The notes: generated by a model not told the origin, from the sequence alone. Positions 1 through 8,714 are shown, counted from the stretch's first letter. The stretch is DNA of 64,000 nt from Rhodoferax sp. (GCF_013297935.1 NZ_JAAFIX010000006.1:1-64000), one strand, 5' to 3'. Made by a program: numbers and translations.

Positions 1-225
1 GAAGCGGCCAATCTTGTCGCCATCTTCGGTTTCCACCACCATCGAGGTGAAGGTGATGGCAACGCCCAGGATGGCGAGCAATACACCCAGCACCAGGGGG
101 AAGTAGCCCGGGCCCATGCGGGCTCCGGTGCCTACTGCGTAGTCGCTGGCGCCCAGCGCGAAACTTCCGCCCACGATGGTGAACATCAGGCCGGAGTAGA
201 AGTCTTTTTGACTTTGGATTTTCAA
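1..225 (-). CDS. TctB family tripartite tricarboxylate transporter small subunit (5' part only)
   Basis: This is the first 75 codons of a gene running off the left edge. TctB is the small four-helix membrane subunit of tripartite tricarboxylate transporters, acting with the large TctA permease and a periplasmic Bug-type binding protein. The N-terminus reads LKIQSQKDFYSGLMF, then a hydrophobic segment, then the typical TctB stretch GTGARMGPGYFPLVLG and a second membrane segment. The start is a TTG at 223-225, preceded at good spacing by GAGGGG on the minus strand; no ATG fits. tctA presumably follows to the left, outside the window. The gene upstream (375-1400) has its own terminator, so this one is probably transcribed separately. 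Confidence 0.85.
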   Translation of the reverse strand, partial: MKIQSQKDFYSGLMFTIVGGSFALGASDYAVGTGARMGPGYFPLVLGVLLAILGVAITFTSMVVETEDGDKIGRF

Positions 226-273
226 GAAATGCCCCTCGTTTTTGTTACGACGTGAGGGAGTCGGTGGGGCATG

Positions 274-300
274 AAAACCCCGCATCCGGACTCCGCGGGG
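274..300 (-). terminator. Rho-independent terminator after the DctP-like gene
   Basis: On the minus strand CCCCGC and GCGGGG (295-300 and 278-283) form a 6-bp GC stem around an 11-base loop, followed by TTTT at 277-274. It lies 75 bases beyond the stop of the binding-protein gene and upstream of the TctB start, so it separates the two. Confidence 0.6.
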
Positions 301-374
301 CGAAGGTTATCGACAGGCGCTCCCACCGGTAACTGTGGCCTTCAACAGCTCGGGAAAACCCTTCGGTAAAAACC

Positions 375-1400
375 CTAGGAGGTCTTTTGGAGTGCGTTGT
401 GCACTGTCCGGAGCCAGTCGTGGCCGATACGGGCGGCCAGTTCGCCATGCACCGGGAGGGCTGCGTTTTTCAGAAGACGTGTCTGCGCAGCCGTCGGGCT
501 GTTCAGGTGTGCCGCCCCGGTAAGGTGCAGGGCAGCGAGTGCCTTGTCGTTCTGGGCGTCGGCGATTTCGTTGCCGAACACCAGCGCGTCTTCGAGCGCA
601 CCTTGCAGGAGGCGGCGGTCCGCAGCGGGCAGGCTCTCCCAAAAGCGCTGGTGGGTCACTACCGCATAGCCCAGGTAACCATGAGCGGTGAGACTCAGGT
701 CGCTTTGCACGGCCTGCATTCCCTGGGTCCAGAAGTTGGACACCGGGTTTTCGGTTCCGTCCACCACGCCCCTCTCCAGGGCTCTGCGGGTTTCGCTGAA
801 GGGCAGGGTCACCGGCCAGGCGCCCCATGCGCGCATTTGCTGTGCAATGACGCGGGAGGCCTGCACCCGTATCCGCAGGCCGACAAAATCCCGGGGCTCC
901 AACAGCGGGCGGTTGGCGCTCATGTGCTTGAAGCCATTGTCAAAAAACCCCAGTCCGGTGAGCCGCTGCCGCTGCAGACTTTGCAGGAGCGTCTGGCCCA
1001 CGCGACCGCGTGTCAGGCGGCGAACGGCCTCCAGGCTGTCAAACAAAAACGGCAAGTCGAACAGTTCAAACTCCGGAAACCCGATAGGGCCGAACTTCGA
1101 CAGAGACGGAGCCACCATGTCGACGGCACCCAGTTGCAGGGCTTGCATTTCGTCGTGATCGCCATAGAGCTGCCCTTGCGGATACACCTGCACCCGGATA
1201 CGGCCCTGGCTGCGCTCTTCCGTCAGTGTGCGGAACCGCTCCAGCGCCATTCCTTTGGGGGTGTCGCGGGCCACCACGTGGGACAGCCGGACTGTGGTGG
1301 AAGGTGCTCCCCATGTTCGCGCAGCGAGAGGTACCAGCCCGCCTGCAGCCAGCTGCAAACAGCGGCGGCGTGTCGGGGCGGGAGTGGAGGGCGGGGGCAT
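375..1400 (-). CDS. TRAP transporter substrate-binding protein, DctP family
   Basis: This is a periplasmic solute-binding protein of about 341 residues. DctP proteins capture organic acids for a TRAP (DctQM) permease. The start is ATG at 1398-1400, giving an N-terminal stretch with a basic TRRR, then a hydrophobic run ending near RTWGA that looks like a signal peptide. The mature part has the family hallmarks VQVYPQGQLYGDHDEMQALQ, a central FDLPFLF, and RALERGVVDGTENPVSNFW in the ligand-recognition region. No dctQ or dctM lies in the window. The divergent sensor kinase and response regulator suggest the protein either feeds a remote permease or acts as a co-sensor. A longer frame runs to 1619 but has no signal-peptide logic. 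Confidence 0.85.
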   Translation of the reverse strand: MPPPSTPAPTRRRCLQLAAGGLVPLAARTWGAPSTTVRLSHVVARDTPKGMALERFRTLTEERSQGRIRVQVYPQGQLYGDHDEMQALQLGAVDMVAPSLSKFGPIGFPEFELFDLPFLFDSLEAVRRLTRGRVGQTLLQSLQRQRLTGLGFFDNGFKHMSANRPLLEPRDFVGLRIRVQASRVIAQQMRAWGAWPVTLPFSETRRALERGVVDGTENPVSNFWTQGMQAVQSDLSLTAHGYLGYAVVTHQRFWESLPAADRRLLQGALEDALVFGNEIADAQNDKALAALHLTGAAHLNSPTAAQTRLLKNAALPVHGELAARIGHDWLRTVHNALQKTS

Positions 1401-3366
1401 GGCCGCTATTATGCGAGTGCCCCCCGACTCCCCTCGTCCCATGCCAGAGCGCAACCCCCCTCCTGCCGAGAATTTTGCTGCCCTGCGCGAAGGCGGCGCA
1501 TTGGCTGCCCATCGCAGCCTGTGGCCCGGTGCCTGGCTCCTGGGCTTTTTGGCGCTGGTAGTGGGGTCTGTGATTGCGTTGGTGCTGTATCTCCAGCATT
1601 TCGAGGCCGAGGAGGACACCCGCCGCCAGGCCGCAGATGCACAGTGGCTGGAGCAGAGCGTGCAGTTTCACTTTCGCCGTCTTGAAGAGGATCTGCGGGT
1701 CGCCGCGCGGCAGTCGGCCGATGTGCAGGGCGGCCTCTTGTGGCGTGAGCCCGGCGTCTTGCTGGCGCAAGGTTGGGTCGGTGCGCCCTTGAGTGCGGCC
1801 CCCGGCTTATGGCAAGTGGACGAGTCCCGCCACCCCCTGAACGCGCAGTCTTTGGCCACCATGAATGACACGGCGCGGGGCCTGCGCCGATCAGCCTATG
1901 GCGGCCCCATGCGCACAGCAGATGGTGCCCTCATGCCGCTCGTGTGGTTGGCGGTGCCCTATTTTGAGCGAGGCTATTTTGTTGGCAACTATGTGGCGGC
2001 GCTGTCCTTGGACACGGCAGTCCAGAGCCTGGTGCCCGAGTGGTTTGCCCGCGCGCACCGCGTCCGCCTGGTGCTCGACGAAGGGGCCGTGGCCGCGGAG
2101 CCCGGCTCGCGCAAGCCATTTCGCGCAGCCATGAACCTTGCAGGTACGGACGTGTACCTGCAAGTCACGCCCGTGCAAGAGCAGGCTGCCATGGTCCCGC
2201 GTATTTTTCTGCTGGTGGCGATGGTGTTTCTGGGCGGCATGCTGGTGAGCTTGTGGGCGCTGCGGCGCGACATCAAGAAGCGCCAGCAGGTGCAAGCCCG
2301 GCTGCAGGCGGAAGTCGCGCTGCGCACCGCCATGGAGAACTCGGTCACCATCGGCCTGCGGGCGTGGGACATGGCAGGCCGGGTGTTGTATGTGAACGAA
2401 GCTTTTTGCCGGCTGGTGGGCTACCCGGCGCAGGCCCTGCTGGGGGTGTCGGCACCCATGCCGTATTGGCCGCAAGGCAACGACAGCCACATCGAGCAAG
2501 TGCACCGGGACATTCTGGCCCACGGCACCCAGGTGGACGGGGTAGAGGTGCAGTTCCAGCACCGCGATGGCCATCTACTTGATGTGCTGATCCACGAGGC
2601 TCCTTTGCACACCGCGACCGGCGAGCACATCGGGTGGATGAGTTCGGTGCTGGACATCAGCGAGCGCAAGCGCGCGCAAGCGGTGGCTTTGCAACAGCAA
2701 GAGCGGCTGGAGGCCACCGGTCGCCTGGTCGCGGTAGGCGAAGTGGCATCGACCCTGGCCCACGAACTCAACCAGCCACTGGGCGCGCTCAGCAGTTTTG
2801 CAACTGGTCTCTTGAATCGCCTGAAAGCCGGTCGCATCAGCCCCGAGGAAACGGCCCCCGTGGTGCAACGCATTGCCGGCCTGGCGGAGCGCGCAGGGCG
2901 AATCATCCAGCGCGTGAATGCCATTGCGCGGCGGCGCGAAATTTCGCTGCAGAGGCTTGATCTGGTGCCCGTGCTCCAGAGCATGGCGCCCCACACCATG
3001 CCCGACATGTCGCCGGTGTGGGTCAAGGCCGATGAGCTGCTCATCGAGCATTTACTCAACAACCTGCTTACCAACGCCCAGGAGGCCGCCCAAGCCCATT
3101 CGGATACGCCCCAAGTGCATATGGCTTTGATGGTGGAAGGGGCCTGCGCCCTGCTGAGCGTTTCGGACAATGGCCCCGGTGTGCCGGAAGAAAACCAGGC
3201 GCATATTTTTGATGCCTTTTACAGCAGCAAAGAAGGTGGCATGGGCATGGGCTTGCCGATCTGCCGGTCCATCGTCGAGGCGCACCACGGCCGCATTGTG
3301 GTGGACCGGGCCCCGGAGCTGGGCGGCGCCCGCTTCACCGTCAGTCTGCCTCTGGCGGCACAATAG
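1399..3366 (+). CDS. Membrane sensor histidine kinase with PAS domain (DctB/TtrS-like)
   Basis: About 655 residues. The protein has an N-terminal transmembrane helix (around residues 50-72), a periplasmic sensing region, a second helix (about 270-290), a PAS domain (about 310-425), a HisKA domain with STLAHELNQPLGALSSF (phospho-acceptor His near 455), and an HATPase_c domain with N-box LLNNLLTNAQEA, DNGPG and GMGMGLPI. It should autophosphorylate and pass phosphate to the regulator encoded 20 bases downstream. The chosen start is ATG 1399, which has a purine-rich GGAGGG about 7 bases upstream. ATG 1411 and ATG 1441 are alternatives, and 1441 would leave a short intergenic gap. Divergence from the DctP-like gene suggests control of organic-acid uptake. 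Confidence 0.85.
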   Translation: MAAIMRVPPDSPRPMPERNPPPAENFAALREGGALAAHRSLWPGAWLLGFLALVVGSVIALVLYLQHFEAEEDTRRQAADAQWLEQSVQFHFRRLEEDLRVAARQSADVQGGLLWREPGVLLAQGWVGAPLSAAPGLWQVDESRHPLNAQSLATMNDTARGLRRSAYGGPMRTADGALMPLVWLAVPYFERGYFVGNYVAALSLDTAVQSLVPEWFARAHRVRLVLDEGAVAAEPGSRKPFRAAMNLAGTDVYLQVTPVQEQAAMVPRIFLLVAMVFLGGMLVSLWALRRDIKKRQQVQARLQAEVALRTAMENSVTIGLRAWDMAGRVLYVNEAFCRLVGYPAQALLGVSAPMPYWPQGNDSHIEQVHRDILAHGTQVDGVEVQFQHRDGHLLDVLIHEAPLHTATGEHIGWMSSVLDISERKRAQAVALQQQERLEATGRLVAVGEVASTLAHELNQPLGALSSFATGLLNRLKAGRISPEETAPVVQRIAGLAERAGRIIQRVNAIARRREISLQRLDLVPVLQSMAPHTMPDMSPVWVKADELLIEHLLNNLLTNAQEAAQAHSDTPQVHMALMVEGACALLSVSDNGPGVPEENQAHIFDAFYSSKEGGMGMGLPICRSIVEAHHGRIVVDRAPELGGARFTVSLPLAAQ

Positions 3367-3386
3367 GCACCCCAGAAAGGCCCCCC

Positions 3387-4028
3387 GTGAGTACCGCAGC
3401 CATTTACATAGTTGATGACGATGCCGACATGCGCGAAGGCCTGGCATGGCTGTTTGACTCGCGCGGCCACAAGGCCACCACCTGGGACAGCGGGCCGCCG
3501 TTTCTGGAGTCGGTGAAGTCGCGGGCCGGCGTCTGGGAGCAGGCGGTGGTGTTGCTCGACATCCGCATGGTGCCCATGACCGGGCTGCAAATTTTTGATC
3601 AGCTCAAGGCGCTGGCGTGCCCTTGGCCAGTGCTGTTTCTGACCGGCAATGGCGATGTCGGCATGGCGGTGGCCGCCGTGAAAAACGGCGCTTGGGATTT
3701 TCTGGAAAAACCCTTTCAAGACAATGTGCTGGTCGACCGCGTAGAGCAAGCCCTGGCCGCCGCCGCGGCCGATGGCAACGCAAACCAGGAGGCGCACCGT
3801 TTGCGTTTCGCGCTGGCCTCTCTCAGCCCGCGGGAGCGCGAGGTGTTGGACCAGCTCATTTTGGGCCACTACAACAAGAACATTGCCGATCACTTGGGCA
3901 TCACTCCGCGCACCGTGGAGTTTCACCGCGCCAACATTTTTGAAAAAATGGGCGTGAGCTCCGCCATTGAGCTGGCGCACAAGCTCGGGCGACTGCAGCC
4001 TATTGGCACCCCGCCGGACAAGGCCTGA
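3387..4028 (+). CDS. FixJ-family response regulator (REC plus LuxR-type HTH)
   Basis: 213 residues. The N-terminal receiver domain shows YIVDDDADMREGL (acidic pocket), LLDIRM with the phospho-accepting Asp near residue 58, LTGNGD, and the conserved Lys in FLEKPF. The C-terminal LuxR/FixJ helix-turn-helix shows LSPREREVLDQLILGHYNKN and TPRTVEFHRANIFEKMG. A GTG start at 3387 follows AGAAAGG. It is co-transcribed with the histidine kinase (20-base gap), making a standard two-component pair. The target is unknown; the divergent DctP gene is the obvious candidate. Confidence 0.9.
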   Translation: MSTAAIYIVDDDADMREGLAWLFDSRGHKATTWDSGPPFLESVKSRAGVWEQAVVLLDIRMVPMTGLQIFDQLKALACPWPVLFLTGNGDVGMAVAAVKNGAWDFLEKPFQDNVLVDRVEQALAAAAADGNANQEAHRLRFALASLSPREREVLDQLILGHYNKNIADHLGITPRTVEFHRANIFEKMGVSSAIELAHKLGRLQPIGTPPDKA

Positions 4029-4061
4029 CAAGGCAGCCCCGTACAAACCCCGTGGTGGGAC

Positions 4062-4077
4062 TGGCACGGAACTGGCT
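4062..4077 (+). promoter_or_regulatory. Candidate sigma-54 (-24/-12) promoter of the ABC importer operon
   Basis: TGGCACGGAACTGGCT has GG at 4063-4064 and GC at 4075-4076, separated by the required 10 bases. The -24 half matches TGGCACG fully; the -12 half is TGGC instead of TTGC. It lies about 100 bases before the ATP-binding gene and just upstream of the RutR-like box. Confidence 0.45.
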
Positions 4078-4093
4078 AGCATGGGTCCGTAAC

Positions 4094-4109
4094 TTGACCG
4101 TTTGGTTAA
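4094..4109. promoter_or_regulatory. RutR-like operator
   Basis: TTGACCGTTTGGTTAA matches the published E. coli RutR consensus TTGACCAnnTGGTCAA at 12 of 14 specified positions. It sits just downstream of the start site predicted for the sigma-54-like promoter, a natural position for repression. A RutR-like TetR gene ends the same locus (7924-8550). Confidence 0.6.
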
Positions 4110-4177
4110 CTTGTGACGGTTGAATCGGCGGCTGTGCCCCTCCTTGGTGCAGCCATGACTCCTGCTACTGTGTGCCA

Positions 4178-4996
4178 ATGAACCATTCCGAAGCATCAGG
4201 CCTCCGGGCCACTCCCGTTTCCACGGGCCGTACCGCGGTCGCGGTGCGCCGTGCGAGCGTCGTCTATCAGACGGCCGATACGCCTGTCCACGCTCTCTCT
4301 GACATTGATCTGGACATCGGTGAGGGCGAGTTTGTCTCGCTGATCGGCCCGTCCGGATGCGGCAAAACCACCCTCATGCGGGTGATTGCCGACCTGGAGC
4401 ACATCAGTGCCGGCGAGGTGCTGGTCAATGGGGTGAGTCCGCACGATGCGCGTCTGGCCCGGGCCTATGGTTATGTGTTTCAGGCCCCGGCGCTGTTTCC
4501 GTGGCGCAATGTGTTGGCAAATGTGACGCTGCCGCTGCAGATACAGGGCAAAGGCAAGGCCGAGGCCAAGGCCATTGCGCTGGAGCACCTGGAGCGTGTG
4601 GGCCTGAAAGGCTTTGAGGGCAAGTACCCCTGGCAGCTCTCGGGTGGCATGCAACAGCGCGTGTCGATTGCACGTGCCCTGTCGTTTGAGCCCAAGATTT
4701 TGATGATGGATGAGCCCTTTGGTGCGCTGGACGAAATCACCCGCGACCGGCTCAACGAGCAGCTGCAGCAGCTCTGGCAGCGCGAGCGGCGCACCGTGGT
4801 GTTTGTGACGCACAGCATTGCCGAGGCGGTGTACCTGTCCACCAAGATTGTGGTCATGTCGCCGCGTCCCGGGCGCATCGTCAAAGTGATTGACTCCACG
4901 CTGCCTGACGAGCGCCACTTGGGCTTGCGCGACACGCCCGAGTTTGTTGCCCTTGCCCACGAAGTCCGGGAAGCTCTCGCTGATGGCCACCACTAG
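4178..4996 (+). CDS. ABC transporter ATP-binding protein (NitT/TauT type)
   Basis: 272 residues. This is the cytoplasmic ATPase of an importer whose two permeases and binding protein follow directly. It has Walker [11 protein letters not shown]-loop FQAPALFPWRN, signature LSGGMQQR, Walker [13 protein letters not shown] and switch His in FVTHSIAEAVYL. The MSPRPGRI segment is typical of the nitrate/taurine/pyrimidine-importer subfamily. ATG 4178 is preferred over the upstream in-frame GTG at 4172. The gene overlaps the first permease by 14 bases. Its promoter carries sigma-54-like and RutR-like sites, suggesting uptake of a pyrimidine or similar nitrogen source. The substrate itself cannot be read from the sequence. 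Confidence 0.88.
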   Translation: MNHSEASGLRATPVSTGRTAVAVRRASVVYQTADTPVHALSDIDLDIGEGEFVSLIGPSGCGKTTLMRVIADLEHISAGEVLVNGVSPHDARLARAYGYVFQAPALFPWRNVLANVTLPLQIQGKGKAEAKAIALEHLERVGLKGFEGKYPWQLSGGMQQRVSIARALSFEPKILMMDEPFGALDEITRDRLNEQLQQLWQRERRTVVFVTHSIAEAVYLSTKIVVMSPRPGRIVKVIDSTLPDERHLGLRDTPEFVALAHEVREALADGHH

Positions 4997-5876
4997 AACA
5001 CTTTCACAACGCCTCGCCCACGACTGGTTTCCGGTCGCCGTCGTGCTGCTGGCGGTGGTACTGGCCTGGTATGGCGCTGCCTGGGGCATGAATGCGCAGG
5101 GCGCGATTGAACGGGTGCTCGATGAAGAAGCGGGCTACACGCAGCGCGAGTTGTTTGAAGCCACCATGACCATGGAGCGCCCACTGGTGCCCGCACCGCA
5201 CCAGGTGGCGGCGGACTTCTACGAGAGCCTGACCGAGTGGCCCATAGACTCGCCCCGCAACCTGATGTACCACGTAGCCGTGACCGGCCAATCGACCCTG
5301 CTGGGCTTCGTCATGGGTACGGCGCTGGGGCTCTTGCTCTCGGTACTTATCGTGCACAGCCGCACCCTCGACAAGGCCTTGCTGCCCTGGATCGTGGCAT
5401 CGCAGACCGTGCCGGTGCTGGCCATTGCGCCCATCGTGCTGGTGGTGCTGGGCAGCCTGGGTTTTTCGGGCACGGCGCCCAAGGCTTTTATTGCCATGTA
5501 CCTGTGCTTCTTTCCGGTCACGGTGGCGATGGTGCAAGGGCTGCGCTCGCCCCAAAAGATAGAGACTGAAATGATGTACACCTATGCCGCCTCGCGCTGG
5601 CAGGCACTCTGGCTGCTGCGCTTGCCGGCCGCGTTGCCTTTCTTGTTCCCTGCGCTACGAGTGGGTGTGGCGGCCGGGCTGGTGGGGGCCATGGTGGCGG
5701 AGTTGCCCACCGGCGCCCAGGCGGGCTTGGGTGCCCGCTTGCTCACTGGTTCTTACTATGGGCAAACCACGCAAATTTGGTCTGCCTTGGTCATGTCAGC
5801 CCTGTTGGGTCTGGCGCTCACCGGTATCGTGGCCGGTGTGGAGCGCTGGGTGTTGCGAAGCCGAGGTGTGAAATGA
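4983..5876 (+). CDS. ABC transporter permease (NitT/TauT type), first
   Basis: 297 residues with about six transmembrane segments. The EAA-type loop that docks on the ATPase is visible in METEMMYTYAASRWQALWLLRLPAALPFL form (residues around 190-220). ATG 4983 gives MATTRTLSQRL, a short basic N-terminus before the first helix (AVVLLAVVLAWYGAAWG). An unusual periplasmic insertion follows that helix (EEAGYTQRELFEATMTMERPLVPAPHQV). The gene overlaps the ATPase by 14 bases and the next permease by 4, so the operon is tightly coupled. Confidence 0.87.
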   Translation: MATTRTLSQRLAHDWFPVAVVLLAVVLAWYGAAWGMNAQGAIERVLDEEAGYTQRELFEATMTMERPLVPAPHQVAADFYESLTEWPIDSPRNLMYHVAVTGQSTLLGFVMGTALGLLLSVLIVHSRTLDKALLPWIVASQTVPVLAIAPIVLVVLGSLGFSGTAPKAFIAMYLCFFPVTVAMVQGLRSPQKIETEMMYTYAASRWQALWLLRLPAALPFLFPALRVGVAAGLVGAMVAELPTGAQAGLGARLLTGSYYGQTTQIWSALVMSALLGLALTGIVAGVERWVLRSRGVK

Positions 5877-6766
5877 GTGATTCCGCCGCAATCGAAGCCG
5901 TCGCGGGTGCTACGGGCCTGGCCCCGTGGTTCTGGCCCTGCATGTTGCTGCTAGCTCTGGTGGCGGGCTACAGCGTCTACCGCATGGCCGCAGTGCAGGG
6001 TGCCCGCTGGGTGGGCATGGCTACGGCAGCCCTGTTCGGGGCTTGGGTCGTGCTGTTCTGGGAAATTCTGGTGCGCGCGCTCGATGTGCCGCGCGTGCTA
6101 CTGCCCGCGCCCAGCCTGGTGCTGGGCTCGCTGATGGACCACGCACCCAAGCTCTGGGGTGACTTTGTGCAAACCGTGGGCAAAGCGGTGCTCATCGGCT
6201 GGGCGTTGGGTTGCGGCCTGGGCTTTGCAGTAGCCGTGGCGATTGACCGCATGCCGTTTTTGCAGCGCGGCCTGCTGCCGGTGGCCTCGCTCACCAGCGC
6301 TATCCCGCTGGTCGGTGTGGCGCCCATTGCGGTGATGTGGTTCGGGTTTGAGTGGCCCTCCAAAGCGGCGGTGGTGGTGCTCATGACCTTCTTCCCCATG
6401 CTGGTGTCTACCTTGGCGGGCCTGCAGGCTGCGGGCAAGCTGGAGCGTGAGCTGATGTACAGCTACGCCGCCAGCTACCCGCGCACGCTGCTGGCGCTGC
6501 GCCTGCCGGCGGCGCTGCCTTTCATCTTTGGCGCGCTCAAGGTCAATGCCACCTTGGCCCTCATTGGTGCCATCGTGGCCGAGTTTTTTGGCTCGCCCAC
6601 GTCGGGCTTGGGTTTTCGCATCAGCACCGAGGCCGCGCGCATGAACATGCCGCTGGTCTGGGGCGCGATTGTGGTGGCGGCGGTAACCGGATCGGTGGCC
6701 TACGCCTTGCTTGTACAGCTGGAGCGCCGCGCGGCGTTCTGGCATCCCTCAGTGCGCGAAGGGTGA
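5873..6766 (+). CDS. ABC transporter permease (NitT/TauT type), second
   Basis: 297 residues. Its start ATG overlaps the stop of the first permease (ATGA). The protein has multiple transmembrane helices, the segment LLPAPSLVLGSLMDH before the core, SAIPLVGVAPIAVMWFG, and the EAA loop ERELMYSYAASYPRTLLALRLPAALPF. It shares that loop with the first permease, so the pair probably forms a heterodimeric channel. An extra helix pair at the N-terminus precedes the conserved core. Confidence 0.87.
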   Translation: MSDSAAIEAVAGATGLAPWFWPCMLLLALVAGYSVYRMAAVQGARWVGMATAALFGAWVVLFWEILVRALDVPRVLLPAPSLVLGSLMDHAPKLWGDFVQTVGKAVLIGWALGCGLGFAVAVAIDRMPFLQRGLLPVASLTSAIPLVGVAPIAVMWFGFEWPSKAAVVVLMTFFPMLVSTLAGLQAAGKLERELMYSYAASYPRTLLALRLPAALPFIFGALKVNATLALIGAIVAEFFGSPTSGLGFRISTEAARMNMPLVWGAIVVAAVTGSVAYALLVQLERRAAFWHPSVREG

Positions 6767-6818
6767 GCCCGCGCTTGGTCTGTGTTGCATTTTCATTAAC
6801 CCGTAGAAGGAGCTTTCC

Positions 6819-7823
6819 ATGATTCGTTCTTCCCAGTTCACCAAGGGCCTGCTGGCCTTGGCGATGGCTGCTGCCGGCTTTGGTGCCGCTGCTGCTGACA
6901 AGGTCACTGTGCAGCTCAAGTGGGTGCCGCAAGCCCAGTTTGCCGGCTACTACATGGCCGCGGCCAAGGGCTTCTACAAAGACGCCGGCTTGGACGTGAC
7001 CATCAAGCCCGGTGGCCCCGACATTGCCCCCACCCAGGTGATTGCCGGCAAGCAAGCCGACATCGTGGTGGACTGGATGCCCTCTGCCCTGGCCGCGCGT
7101 GAAGCCGGCGTGCCCTTGGTCAACGTGGCCCAGGTGTTCAACCAATCCGGCCTGATGCTCACCTGTAAAAAGGCCAGCGGAGTGACCACGCCTAAAGACT
7201 TCAAGGGCAAGACCCTGGGCGTCTGGTACGGTGGCAACGAGTACCCCTTCTTGAACTGGATGGGCAAGCTCGGCTTGAAGACCGACTCTGACATCAAGAT
7301 CCTGAAGCAAGGCTTCAACGTTGACCCGCTGTTGCAAAACCAGGCCGCTTGTATCTCCACCATGATTTACAACGAGTACTGGCAAGTGGTGGACGCGGGT
7401 GTGAAGGAAAAAGACCTGGTCACCTTCTTCTATGAAAAAGAAGGCGTTGCTACCCTCGAAGACGGCTTGTATGTCCTCGAAGGCAACCTGAAGGACCCCG
7501 CCTTCGTGGCCAAGATGGGCAAGTTCCTGAAAGCCACGCTCAAGGGCTGGGACGCTGCGGTTAAAGACCCAGAAGGTGCCGCCAAAGCGGTGGTGGCAGC
7601 CGACACATCGGGCAGCGCCAGCCTGAAGGTGCAAAAGCGCCAGATGGAGAACGTGGCCAAGCTGATTACCAATGCCGGCACACCCAAGATTGGGTACCTG
7701 GAACCCGCCGCCTACGAGCGCACCGTCAAGGTGTTGCTGGCCGGTGGCAGCGACCCGGTGATCAAGAAAGACCCGGGCAAGGCCGCGTATTCGCACGCCA
7801 TTTACGACGCTGCGCAGAAGTGA
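6819..7823 (+). CDS. ABC transporter substrate-binding protein, NMT1/THI5-like
   Basis: 334 residues. It has a clear Sec signal peptide (MIRSSQFTKGLLALAMAAAG, cleavage near AAAADK). The mature protein starts VTVQLKWVPQAQFAGYYMAA, characteristic of NMT1-family binding proteins that bind thiamine precursors, pyrimidines or similar heterocycles. A good ribosome site (AGAAGGAG) precedes ATG 6819. It ends the importer operon (52-base gap from the permease) and precedes a RutR-like regulator, so a pyrimidine or hydantoin-like ligand is the favoured inference. Confidence 0.87.
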   Translation: MIRSSQFTKGLLALAMAAAGFGAAAADKVTVQLKWVPQAQFAGYYMAAAKGFYKDAGLDVTIKPGGPDIAPTQVIAGKQADIVVDWMPSALAAREAGVPLVNVAQVFNQSGLMLTCKKASGVTTPKDFKGKTLGVWYGGNEYPFLNWMGKLGLKTDSDIKILKQGFNVDPLLQNQAACISTMIYNEYWQVVDAGVKEKDLVTFFYEKEGVATLEDGLYVLEGNLKDPAFVAKMGKFLKATLKGWDAAVKDPEGAAKAVVAADTSGSASLKVQKRQMENVAKLITNAGTPKIGYLEPAAYERTVKVLLAGGSDPVIKKDPGKAAYSHAIYDAAQK

Positions 7824-7923
7824 TGACGTTTCGCCGCCGGGCCGCCCCAAGGCGTAACGCGGCCCCTAGTGGGGCAGCGACCCGCGCAGCGGTGGAGCGT
7901 GGGGGCGTTTATAGTTCGGCGAC

Positions 7924-8550
7924 ATGACCCACGTTGCCGAAGTACCCAAAGGCCTCATTCGCCGCGCGAATGAGGCCCTTATTTTGTCTGCCGCCGAAAA
8001 AGTGTTTGCGCGCGCCGGTTTTGGCGGCGCCACCATGGCCGCCATTGCCGAGGCCAGCGGCCTGCCCAAGGCCAATCTGCACTACTATTTCGGTAGCAAA
8101 GAAGTGCTGTACCGCGCCGTACTGGCCCAAATTTTGAGCGACTGGCTGGTGCCCACCCACGGCATCACGGTCGACGCCGACCCGCGCACCGCGCTGGAGC
8201 AATACATACGGGCCAAGATGGAGCTCTCCGCCCAGCGGCCCGACGGCTCCAAAGTGTGGGCCAACGAACTGCTGCACGGCGCGCCGGTGGTGAAAGAGTT
8301 GCTGGCGACCGACCTGCGCCAACTCACCCTAGAGAAAACTGCGGTAGTGCAAGCCTGGGCCGATGCCGGGCGCATCGCCCCGGTGGATGGCATGCACCTC
8401 TTCTTCACCATCTGGGCCGCCACTCAAACTTATGCCGACTTCGACGTGCAAATCTGCGCGGTGCTGGATCAGAATGCGCTGGGCCCGAAGGACTTCGAGC
8501 GCGCGACCGAGCATGCGGTGTCGTTCATTTTGCGGGGGTGTGGTCTGTAG
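7924..8550 (+). CDS. TetR family regulator, RutR-like
   Basis: 208 residues. The N-terminal TetR helix-turn-helix is AAEKVFARAGFGGATMAAIAE followed by GLPKANLHYYFGSKEVLY. The C-terminal ligand domain resembles RutR/YcdC (LWxN-type segment GSKVWANELLHGAPVV). RutR represses pyrimidine-use genes and is released by uracil or thymine. The gene follows the importer operon by 100 bases. A RutR-like operator occurs ahead of that operon (4094-4109), which supports the assignment. Its own ribosome site is weak. Confidence 0.75.
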   Translation: MTHVAEVPKGLIRRANEALILSAAEKVFARAGFGGATMAAIAEASGLPKANLHYYFGSKEVLYRAVLAQILSDWLVPTHGITVDADPRTALEQYIRAKMELSAQRPDGSKVWANELLHGAPVVKELLATDLRQLTLEKTAVVQAWADAGRIAPVDGMHLFFTIWAATQTYADFDVQICAVLDQNALGPKDFERATEHAVSFILRGCGL

Positions 8551-8589
8551 TTTTAAGTCAAATGCGGCACTAGCCCCTATGAAGACTGC

Positions 8590-8625
8590 GCGACCAGCTA
8601 TAGTTTTAATAGCGAAATGACGGCT
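8590..8625. repeat. Fragment of the dispersed AGCTAT repeat family
   Basis: The stretch with CCAGCTATAGTTTTAATAGC matches the outer part of the repeat seen at 18886, 56975 and elsewhere. It lies in the 164-base gap between the TetR gene and the next gene, which otherwise shows only a ribosome site (AAGGAG at 8703-8708). Confidence 0.4.
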
Positions 8626-8714
8626 TGGTGCCCCTACCGCTTCCGATGAAAACGGGCCCTCCCGCACAATCAACGGTGACACGCAGGATCCGTTAACCCC
8701 TGAAGGAGATTTTC

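Noticed and set aside
6621..7850. A 409-codon minus-strand frame opposite the binding protein and permease
   Set aside because: Same codon-bias artefact; the plus-strand products are clear transporter subunits with proper ribosome sites.
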